A model generated the notes under the pieces. The model saw only the letters and a list, made by a program, of their open reading frames with translations, ran no database searches and had not been told where the DNA came from. Shown in pieces: positions 44,354 to 51,491 of a DNA stretch of 64,000 nt. Position numbers and translations under genes: made by a program. Positions within the stretch are counted from its first letter, which is position 1; each line of letters starts with the position of its first letter. Source of the DNA: Desulfobacterales bacterium (lineage in GTDB: Bacteria > Desulfobacterota > Desulfobacteria > Desulfobacterales > JAEINQ01); contig JAEINQ010000032.1 of NCBI GenBank assembly GCA_016342285.1, positions 1 to 64,000 on the forward strand, in the 5' to 3' direction.

Positions 44354-44623
44354 TCAGGGGAGGTTCCTATAGACATCCTTGCGATGACCGACCCGAATCA
44401 CCTCAATCGTCAGGATGCGATTCAGGACATTGTAAACCAAACGGTAATTGCCGACTCGGATGCGATAGGTATGCTTTGCCCCTGAAAGTTTGACAGCGTT
44501 TACAGGAATAGGCTCGTTTACAAGAGCTTCAACCTCCGAAAGAATCTTTCCAATGGCAGATTGGGGGAGTTTTTTCAGTTCCTTGCCCGCTGACTGCTTC
44601 CAACGGATTTCAAATGAGGCCAT
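44354..44623 (-). CDS. RelE/ParE-family toxin
   Basis: An 89-residue RelE-fold protein (SFEIRWKQSAGKELKKLPQS, then GAKHTYRIRVGNYRLVYNV and IEVIRVGHRKDVYR). RelE toxins cleave mRNA at the ribosome; ParE-like members hit gyrase, and I cannot tell which applies here. It overlaps the upstream antitoxin gene by 14 bases. The pair is inverted relative to the other modules and lies between two comM fragments. Confidence 0.92.
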   Translation of the reverse strand: MASFEIRWKQSAGKELKKLPQSAIGKILSEVEALVNEPIPVNAVKLSGAKHTYRIRVGNYRLVYNVLNRILTIEVIRVGHRKDVYRNLP

Positions 44624-44810
44624 CCCGTTTCAGCTCCGTGAGCAATTTGTTGTGGGAAATTGTCGGTTCCTCCCGTCGTTCGGCGACAACGGCCAAATCT
44701 TCGATGTCCTCCAGCAGTTCCTGGAATTTGGATATCGGCAGGACAACGGAGATTTTTTCACCCGCCTCATTTGTGATGAATTGCGGATTCAGGCCTTTCA
44801 TTCCAATCAT
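44610..44810 (-). CDS. RelB/Phd-like antitoxin
   Basis: A 66-residue protein (LNPQFITNEAGEKISVVLPI, then SKFQELLEDIEDLAVVAERR). It resembles the short Phd/YefM or RelB-type antitoxins paired with RelE. AGGAGG is five bases before ATG 44810. It is expected to bind the toxin encoded immediately downstream and repress the pair. Confidence 0.85.
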   Translation of the reverse strand: MIGMKGLNPQFITNEAGEKISVVLPISKFQELLEDIEDLAVVAERREEPTISHNKLLTELKRDGLI

Positions 44811-44948
44811 TTCATCCTCCTTTCTTTCCGCACACCATATCACAGACGAATAGGGTTGGAAATGGTGTTGGCATTGGTTCCGGCTCAGGAAATCGACAAA
44901 AGAATTGTACCAAATTCCATGTCTTTTCAGGTTTTTCTAGGAAGATTG

Positions 44949-45038
44949 ATGTACCGATCCATAATCTCGGGGCCGCTGCCATACCGCATCAACATTCGTG
45001 TAGACATGCCGGCCGTTTTGTACAAGGACCAGGCCGGA
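44949..45038 (+). pseudogene. comM fragment 2
   Basis: About 90 bases that read YRSIISGPLPYRINIRVDMP then AVLYKDQAG, matching comM residues around [20 protein letters not shown] (42024-42112). It is more diverged than fragment 1. It lies on the far side of the RelBE-like pair, just before the RNase HI gene. Confidence 0.75.
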
Positions 45039-45136
45039 ATGGTTTTCAAGCTGAGAGAGGGCCTTGAACGCCGGGTATGTTCCGTGTAAAGTGGCCATCC
45101 TAAATGATGATTACCGATGGAAACGGGAGATGGCTG

Positions 45137-45883
45137 ATGGCCGAAAAAAAGAAAAAGTTCTACGCGGTTGCCGTTGGCAGAATGCCGGGAATCTACTCTC
45201 AGTGGTTCGGCGACATTGGCGCACACGTTCAGGTGAGCGGTTTTGCCGGAGCCGTTTACAAAGGATTCGCCACCTACCAGGAGGCCCGGGCGTTCATGGA
45301 TTCGCCTCCAAAGGCCTACCGCAAGAGGCCGGACGGAAAAAGCGGCCGAACGGAAAAAGCCGCGACATCGAAATCCAAGGCAAAACCCCAGGCAAAACCG
45401 TCCGACGGCCAGGGCCGAATCATCATTTATACCGATGGCGGGGCGCGGCCCACAAACCCCGGCCCGGGTGGATACGGGGTGGTAATCCTGGAGGCAGACC
45501 ACCGTCGGGAACTCTCCGGCGGCTTCCGGCTAACCACCAACAACCGGATGGAACTCCTGGCCTGCATCAAGGGACTGGAGGCCCTTGACGCACCGTCAAG
45601 CGTAACCATTTACAGCGACTCCCAATACGTGGTCAACGCCATCACCAAAGGCTGGGCCGCCGGCTGGAAACGGAGAGGGTGGGTCAAGAGCGACCGGAAA
45701 CCGGCCCTGAACCCCGACCTCTGGGAGCAGCTCCTGGAACTGTGCCGGAAGCATGACGTGGCATTCGTCTGGGTTAAAGGGCATGCGGGCACCCCGGAAA
45801 ATGAGCGCTGTGATACGTTGGCAACCCAGGCGGCAACGGGGAAGGGGTTGCCCGAGGACAAAGGGTATTCACAAGCCCTGTAA
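45137..45883 (+). CDS. rnhA: ribonuclease HI with N-terminal viroplasmin/RHBD domain
   Basis: A 248-residue protein. Residues 5-50 are a viroplasmin-type hybrid-binding domain ([17 protein letters not shown], then [14 protein letters not shown]), followed by a basic linker and an RNase HI domain (about 90-240). Catalytic residues are in [42 protein letters not shown] and NERCDTLA. It degrades RNA in RNA-DNA hybrids. ATG 45137 has GGGAG seven bases upstream; 45104 is a longer alternative. It is the first intact gene beyond the comM/toxin-antitoxin island. Confidence 0.94.
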   Translation: MAEKKKKFYAVAVGRMPGIYSQWFGDIGAHVQVSGFAGAVYKGFATYQEARAFMDSPPKAYRKRPDGKSGRTEKAATSKSKAKPQAKPSDGQGRIIIYTDGGARPTNPGPGGYGVVILEADHRRELSGGFRLTTNNRMELLACIKGLEALDAPSSVTIYSDSQYVVNAITKGWAAGWKRRGWVKSDRKPALNPDLWEQLLELCRKHDVAFVWVKGHAGTPENERCDTLATQAATGKGLPEDKGYSQAL

Positions 45884-46295
45884 CCGCAATACCGTGAGGC
45901 TATAAGGAGTTCTTTTTTCTTGAACTTTTCTCCGATACCGTCAATGATCACATTGACCTTACCGTTGTAAAACAGCCCCTTTGAATTCACCAGAAAAGAT
46001 GGAGGGAAAGCCTTAAATCCGGGCCGTCAGCCCCTGCAAATTTGCCTGGGCCGAAGCCAATGACAAGGCCCGGATGTAAATCCGTTGCCCCTGCCCGCCG
46101 CCAAAGAAGAGACAAAAAACTTGATCCCAGGGAAATATCGCCTATGATAGGATGGTAAGAATCCCTTTATCTTCCAATCACATTCGGCAACGCCGATCGT
46201 TGCCCGACATCTCCGTGGCCGGCCCACAGGGACCGTTGCTCGTTCATCCGGTGACGATGCCAGGCAGGACTGGCCTGTAGGGGGGGGGTGCTCCC
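45884..46295. other. intergenic region before the SulP gene, nothing recognised
   Basis: 412 bases between rnhA and the SulP transporter gene. A minus-strand reading near 45890-45990 (KGLFYNGKVNVIIDGIGEKF) has the look of a gene fragment, but I cannot place it. No tRNA or strong terminator is visible. A G-run (46281-46288) serves as the SulP ribosome-binding site. Confidence 0.4.
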
Positions 46296-48548
46296 ATGGA
46301 GTCGCATGCAAAGGCACGACCCAATGAAATCCGGCTTGTTTCCTGGCTCAAAGAAGAGTTTCAACCCACCCGTCTGATACCCAACCTGGTCTCGGGCGCC
46401 GTGACCGCGGTCCTGACGATCATCGAGTCGGTCTCCTACGCCGCGCTGATCTTTTCCGGCGCCATGGCCGCGCATATATCCACCGGCATCGCCGTGACGC
46501 TGACCGCCGCCGCTGTCGCGGGACTGGTCATGTCGATGACCAGCTCATATCCCGGCACCATTGCGGTGCCCCAAAACAAGATCGCCCCGATCCTCGCGCT
46601 GATCGCAGCCGCCATCGCGGCCACCATGCCCGAGGGAGCATCGGACCAGCAAACGCTTTTGACCGTCATCGCCGCGGTGGTTGTCTCGTCCGTAGCGGCC
46701 GGCCTTTTCATGACGGCCCTGGGCACCTTCGGTTTGGGCGGCCTGATCCGCTTCATTCCCTACCCCGTCATCGCTGGATTTCTTGCCGGCACCGGATGGC
46801 TTTTGCTTCTCGGATCCATCAAAGCCATGACCGGAACGGCCGTCACGGTGTCGAGCTTGCCCGGACTCTTTGAAACATCCGTATTCATCAAATGGCTTCC
46901 CGGGCTTTTGTTTGCGGTGACCGCGTTCATCCTCATGGGCCGGGTGAAACATTTCCTGGTAATGCCGGCCCTGCTGACCGCCGCCGTCATCCTCTTTTAT
47001 GCCGTCCTGCTGCTGACCGGCACCTCGGTACACGAGGCCCGGGAGGCTGGCTGGCTGATCCATACCGGATCCGGGGGCGGACTCTGGAAGTTTCTCACCG
47101 TCAAGTCCCTCCTCCAGGCCAATTGGTCGGTCATTTTTCAGCAGGCCGGCAGCATCGCCTCCATTTTGCTGATCAGCGCCGTGGCCGTGCTGTTGAACTC
47201 CAGTGCCCTGGAACTATCGTCAAAACAGGACCTGGATCTGGACCGGGAGCTGAAATCCGCTGGCATGGCCAACATCGCCACCGGCCTGGCCGGCGGCATG
47301 ATCGGATTCACCTCCCTGACCATCACGGGCCTGGGTCTCAAGATGGGGGTGAAAAGCCGTCTGGTGGGGCTGATCACCGTCGCCGCCTGCCTTGCCGTTC
47401 TTTTCCTCGGCGCAGGGGTTCTTTCGTTCTTTCCGGAACCGATCATCGGCGGCCTGCTCATGTTCCTGGGGATGGAGTTTCTCTCTGAGTGGGTTTTTTC
47501 GACCCGCCACGAACTCCCCTTCAGTGACTGGATCATCGTTCTGGTGATCCTGTCGGTAGTCGGCCTCTTCGGTTTTCTCCACGGGGTCATGATCGGGATC
47601 ATCGCGGCCATCATCATGTTCGTGCTAAACTACAGCCGGATCAATGTCGTCAAGCACGAACTGGCCGGCACCCATCATCACAGCAACGTCGACCGGCAGC
47701 CGCGGCAGCAAAAGATCCTGCAAAGCCGGGGAGACCAGGTATACATCCTGAAGCTTCACGGATACATCTTCTTCGGCACGGCCAACACCCTGCTCAATCA
47801 GGTCCGGCAGCGGGTAACCGATGAGGGGCTGGGCCCGCTGCGGTTTGCATTGCTCGATTTCCGTGAGGTCAGCGGAATCGACTCTTCAGCCGTCATCAGC
47901 CTCATCAAGATGAATCAGTTGGCGGCAAAAAGCGATTTCAAGATGATCTTCACCCACCTGCCCGACACCATCCGGATGCAGATGGGAAAAGGGAAATTGT
48001 GTGAACTCGATGATCAGGGTTGCCTCGATTTTCCCGACATCGACCATGGGATCGAATGGTGTGAGGATCAAATCCTGGAGTCGGAGGGTTTGGGCCAAAC
48101 GATTGAGGGCCTGACACTGGCCGACTACCTGGAAGAACTGGTTCCCGGGGTACTGGACTATGCCAAACTGGAGAAATATCTGGAACGGGTCGAGGTCCCG
48201 GAAGACCACCACCTGCTGCGCCAGGGAGATCTTTCCGAAGATCTTTTCTTTATCGAATCCGGGCAGGTGTCCGTGCGCATCGAGGTGGCCGGGGGAGAAA
48301 TCCTGCGGCTACGAAAAATGGGCGCCGGCACCGTTGTCGGGGAATTGGGCCTGTACCTGAACCAGGCCCGCACAGCCTCGGTGGTGACCCGGGAGCCGTC
48401 CGTCGTCTACCGGTTGACCCGAAAATCGCTGGAAACCATGGAAGAAAAAAATCCACAGACCGCGGCCGTATTTCACCGGTTCATGGTCCGATTCCTGGCC
48501 CAGAGGCTCATCAACACGGACAATACGCTGAAAACGCTGCTGGAATAA
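46296..48548 (+). CDS. SulP-family anion transporter with STAS and cyclic-nucleotide-binding domains
   Basis: A 750-residue transporter. The N-terminal 430 residues are hydrophobic with about 12 membrane segments of the SulP fold (SYPGTIAVPQNKIAPILAL, GLKMGVKSRLVGLITVAACL, EPIIGGLLMFLGMEFLSEW). A STAS domain follows (about 480-590, with FALLDFREVSGIDSSAVISL). A C-terminal cNMP-binding domain is at about 620-745 (LLRQGDLSEDLFFIESGQV, GAGTVVGELGLYLNQART). Such three-part fusions probably gate sulfate or bicarbonate transport by cAMP or another ligand; the anion is not known. GAF and GAPDH genes follow. Confidence 0.92.
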   Translation: MESHAKARPNEIRLVSWLKEEFQPTRLIPNLVSGAVTAVLTIIESVSYAALIFSGAMAAHISTGIAVTLTAAAVAGLVMSMTSSYPGTIAVPQNKIAPILALIAAAIAATMPEGASDQQTLLTVIAAVVVSSVAAGLFMTALGTFGLGGLIRFIPYPVIAGFLAGTGWLLLLGSIKAMTGTAVTVSSLPGLFETSVFIKWLPGLLFAVTAFILMGRVKHFLVMPALLTAAVILFYAVLLLTGTSVHEAREAGWLIHTGSGGGLWKFLTVKSLLQANWSVIFQQAGSIASILLISAVAVLLNSSALELSSKQDLDLDRELKSAGMANIATGLAGGMIGFTSLTITGLGLKMGVKSRLVGLITVAACLAVLFLGAGVLSFFPEPIIGGLLMFLGMEFLSEWVFSTRHELPFSDWIIVLVILSVVGLFGFLHGVMIGIIAAIIMFVLNYSRINVVKHELAGTHHHSNVDRQPRQQKILQSRGDQVYILKLHGYIFFGTANTLLNQVRQRVTDEGLGPLRFALLDFREVSGIDSSAVISLIKMNQLAAKSDFKMIFTHLPDTIRMQMGKGKLCELDDQGCLDFPDIDHGIEWCEDQILESEGLGQTIEGLTLADYLEELVPGVLDYAKLEKYLERVEVPEDHHLLRQGDLSEDLFFIESGQVSVRIEVAGGEILRLRKMGAGTVVGELGLYLNQARTASVVTREPSVVYRLTRKSLETMEEKNPQTAAVFHRFMVRFLAQRLINTDNTLKTLLE

Positions 48549-48594
48549 CATCACCGGTCATCGTCTCAACCCACAAGACCCAAGGAGGTGCGTC

Positions 48595-49158
48595 ATGTCT
48601 GAAACGAAAAAGGATTTTTTCACGGCCCTGTACCAAGTGGCAAAGGTAGTCAACGCCTCGCTGGCCGCGGAGCGGGTTCTTGAAGAAATCGCCGCCTGCG
48701 TGGCCGACACCATGGCGGTCAAAGCCTGCTCGCTAAGAATTCTTGAGTCCCGGGGCAAAAAGCTGCTCATGGGAGCCCAGGTCGGTCTCTCAGACGGTTA
48801 CATTCGAAAAGGGCCAGTTCTCGTCCAGAAGAGCCGGCTTGATAAAAAGGCCCTCAAGGGGGAGACCATCTACCTGAAAAACGCCCAGACCGACGACGAT
48901 TTCCAGTACAAGGACAAGGCCAGGGCCGAAGGGATCAAATCCCTGCTGGTGGTCCCCCTGGTGGTGGAGAAAAAGGCCGTCGGCGTACTTCGGGTCTATA
49001 CGGAAAAGATCCGCAAGTTCAGCGCCGACGAAATCAAATTCATGGAGGCGGTGGCCAACCTGAGCGCCATCGCCCTGGAAAACGCCAGGCTACACCAGGC
49101 GCTTCGCCGGGATTATGATCTGATGGTGGCGCACAAATATCGGCTGGACGACAATTAG
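48595..49158 (+). CDS. GAF-domain protein
   Basis: A 187-residue protein consisting essentially of one GAF domain (about 15-165): ALYQVAKVVNASLAAERVLE, then VKACSLRILESRG, IKSLLVVPLVVEKKAVGVLR and LSAIALENARLHQAL. GAF domains bind small ligands; no output domain is present. AAGGAGG precedes the ATG by six bases. It follows the SulP gene by 46 bases on the same strand, so the two may be cotranscribed. Its stop TAG is part of the hairpin repeat that follows. Confidence 0.9.
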   Translation: MSETKKDFFTALYQVAKVVNASLAAERVLEEIAACVADTMAVKACSLRILESRGKKLLMGAQVGLSDGYIRKGPVLVQKSRLDKKALKGETIYLKNAQTDDDFQYKDKARAEGIKSLLVVPLVVEKKAVGVLRVYTEKIRKFSADEIKFMEAVANLSAIALENARLHQALRRDYDLMVAHKYRLDDN

Positions 49159-49188
49159 TTTCCATCCACAAATTTGTGAATTGGAAAC
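49158..49188. repeat. short hairpin repeat after the GAF gene
   Basis: GTTTCCATCCACAAA pairs imperfectly with TTTGTGAATTGGAAAC. The two bases before it complete the GAF gene's stop TAG. It is a short form of the outer ends of the long repeats at 2947 and 54446. Confidence 0.65.
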
Positions 49189-49275
49189 ACCCAAAATTGC
49201 CCATCCACGGTATGGATTCAGACCGAATAACGCCGCCCAGAGCAGCCAATGGGCGGAACAAAAAGGAGGACAGCC

Positions 49276-50286
49276 ATGATTCGCATCGGCATCAACGGAT
49301 TCGGGCGCATCGGACGACAGGTCTTCAAGGCAATCCTGGAACGGCATCCCAAAACCATGGAAGTGGTGGCCATCAACGACCTGTTCGATGTGCAAACCAA
49401 TGCCAACCTGTTCAAATACGACACCAACTACGGGCGCTTTGCCGGTGATGTGCGGGTGGAAAAAGAGCGTCTGTTCATCAACGGCAAAGCGGTGACAAGC
49501 TTTGCCTGCCGCAACCCCGCCGAACTCCCCTGGGACGAGGAAGGGGTGGACATCGTCGTGGAGAGCACGGGCCTGTTTCGCACCGGTCCCACAGCAGCCG
49601 CCCACCTGGAGGCCGGTGCCAAAAAGGTGATCATCAGCGCGCCGGCCAAGGAGGAAGACATCACCGTGGTCATGGGGGTCAACCACCTCGAGTACCGGCC
49701 CCAAGACCACCACATCATCTCCAACGCCTCGTGCACCACCAACTGCCTGGCGCCACCGGCCCTGGTCCTTCACAAGGCGTTCGGCATCGAAAAAGGGATG
49801 ATGACCACGGTCCACGCCTATACGGCCGACCAGCGGCTCATGGACCTGGCCCACAAGGATCCCCGCCGGGCCCGGGCTGCTGCCCTGAACATCATTCCCA
49901 CCACCACCGGGGCGGCCCGAGCCATCTCCCTGGTGATTCCGGAACTGGCCGGGCGCTTTGACGGCTATTCCCTGCGCGTGCCGACCCCGACGGTCTCGGT
50001 GGTCGATTTCATCGCCCTTCTGGAAAAACCGGCGGACACCGAATCGGTTCGCACCGCGCTGCGAAAGGCGTCGGAAAAGTCGCTCAAAGGGATCATGGCA
50101 TGCGAGGACGAGCCCCTGGTTTCCAGCGATTTCAAGGGCAACCCCCACTCTTCCATCGTGGACATGGAATTTACCCAGGTGCTCGGCGGAAACATGGCCA
50201 AGGTGGTGACCTGGTACGACAACGAGTGGGGGTATTCCTGCCGGGTGGCCGATCTTGCGGCCTTTATTGCCGAAAAAGGGCTTTAG
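49276..50286 (+). CDS. gap: glyceraldehyde-3-phosphate dehydrogenase
   Basis: A 336-residue GAPDH, which oxidises glyceraldehyde 3-phosphate with NAD in glycolysis. The Rossmann motif [19 protein letters not shown] (NAD-type Asn-Asp), the catalytic Cys in [11 protein letters not shown] and the C-terminal [14 protein letters not shown] are present. The usual active-site follow-on NCLAPVAKVLH reads [11 protein letters not shown] here. AAAGGAGG lies six bases before the start. It stands alone, downstream of the GAF gene. Confidence 0.95.
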   Translation: MIRIGINGFGRIGRQVFKAILERHPKTMEVVAINDLFDVQTNANLFKYDTNYGRFAGDVRVEKERLFINGKAVTSFACRNPAELPWDEEGVDIVVESTGLFRTGPTAAAHLEAGAKKVIISAPAKEEDITVVMGVNHLEYRPQDHHIISNASCTTNCLAPPALVLHKAFGIEKGMMTTVHAYTADQRLMDLAHKDPRRARAAALNIIPTTTGAARAISLVIPELAGRFDGYSLRVPTPTVSVVDFIALLEKPADTESVRTALRKASEKSLKGIMACEDEPLVSSDFKGNPHSSIVDMEFTQVLGGNMAKVVTWYDNEWGYSCRVADLAAFIAEKGL

Positions 50287-50676
50287 GACGCCGGCGGGAG
50301 TACGAAGGGGTTCAACCTGAGCGTTAGAAATATGGCGTGATCGACCCCTATAGGCCGGAGGTGGGGATGTAAGTGAGGCGCCACCCGCAGGGCGGGTGAT
50401 CTCAGCCAAGCCCCATAGGGGGGCTCAATGTCCAATATTCAATGCTCAATGTTCAAGGCGGTATTCTGCCTTTTTTAGCCTTTTTACAATTGGCAGAGCG
50501 GCGCGATTCCACACTTGAGCATTGGTCATAGAGAATTGAAAATTCACTTAGACCTTCTCTCGCCGGAACGGGTGAACCTTTCCGGGTCCACCACTCGAAG
50601 TGGTGGCAAAAGCAGTCCCGCGCTTTCCCTCTGGCCAAAGAAGCCTTTTGTTACCGAATATTGCGGTCAATCCATT
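50287..50676. other. intergenic region between gap and the SDR gene, low-complexity repeats
   Basis: 390 bases between convergent genes. It contains a hairpin (CACCCGC / GCGGGTG near 50383-50398), the AT-rich run TCCAATATTCAATGCTCAAT near 50430, and CCACCACTCGAAGTGGTGG near 50589-50607. None ends in a good T-run. No coding feature is recognised. Confidence 0.45.
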
Positions 50677-51417
50677 CTACATCCGTGCGATCATGCCCGT
50701 GGGCAGGATTTTCAACACCCGCCCGATGACGTTCCAGGGAAAGACCGGTACGGTGGACCGCTTGACCTTTTTTTCAATGAGGGTGGCGATGATGGCGGCC
50801 CCCTTTTCCACGCTGATCAGAAAGGGCCGGCTGGGGAGCATATCGTTTAGGGGCGTGTCAATGTACCCTGGATAGAGCACGGTCACCTGAATATACTTTC
50901 GCAGAACCTCCGCCCGCAGGGCTTCCAGATAGGTGGCGAACCCAGCCTTTGACGCACTGTAGGACGACCCCCGCGGCATACCCCGAAAGGCGGCCACCGA
51001 AGAAATTCCCACCACGTGGCCGCCCCCTTTTTGCAGAAACAGGGCAACCGCCGCGTCAACCGTGGCCATGGCGCCGAGGAGATTGACTTCGATGGTCTGT
51101 TTGGCCTTGCCAAAATCGCCCCGTCCGATTTTTTCTCCCAGCCCGATGCCGGCATTGACCACGATCGTATCGAGTCCGCCCAGGCGCTCGGCCAGATCGT
51201 TGACCACTTGGGGGACCGCATCATAATCGGTCACATCCAGCCCGGCGATTTCGATTTGGATCGATGGCGCCTCCCGGCCGATAACATCACCGATGCTTTT
51301 CAGCGCCTCTTCCCGCCTTGCGACCAGCCCGAGATGGTGTCCGCGTCGGGCCAGCTCCAAAGCCAGGGCCTTTCCGATTCCGGACGAAGCGCCGGTGATC
51401 AGTATTCTTTTGGACAT
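50677..51417 (-). CDS. short-chain dehydrogenase/reductase
   Basis: A 246-residue classical SDR. The NAD(P)-binding GASSGIGKALALELARRG, VNAGIG (NAG motif) and the catalytic Ser and Y-x3-K (GISSVAAFRGMPRGSSYSAS then KAG) are intact. A hydrophobic C-terminal part (FPWNVIGRVLKILP) could attach to the membrane. Substrate and cofactor are unknown. ATG 51417 follows AAGGAGAG; 51462 is a longer alternative. A hairpin repeat separates it from the tamA stop. Confidence 0.91.
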   Translation of the reverse strand: MSKRILITGASSGIGKALALELARRGHHLGLVARREEALKSIGDVIGREAPSIQIEIAGLDVTDYDAVPQVVNDLAERLGGLDTIVVNAGIGLGEKIGRGDFGKAKQTIEVNLLGAMATVDAAVALFLQKGGGHVVGISSVAAFRGMPRGSSYSASKAGFATYLEALRAEVLRKYIQVTVLYPGYIDTPLNDMLPSRPFLISVEKGAAIIATLIEKKVKRSTVPVFPWNVIGRVLKILPTGMIARM

Positions 51418-51450
51418 GGCGTCTCTCCTTTGCATCCGTGGTTCTATATA

Positions 51451-51488
51451 GTGCCCGTCCACGAATCGGTTTTATAGTGGATGGAAAC
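51451..51488. repeat. short hairpin repeat between SDR and tamA genes
   Basis: GTGCCCGTCCAC (51451-51462) faces GTGGATGGAAAC (51477-51488). Read on the minus strand it is almost identical to 13138-13177, including the CGATTCGTGGACGGGCAC part. It lies just past the tamA stop. Confidence 0.72.
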
Positions 51489-51491
51489 TAG

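Noticed and set aside
50453-50638. 61-codon minus-strand ORF between gap and the SDR gene
   Set aside because: No ribosome-binding site, no family features, and it spans low-complexity repeats and a hairpin.
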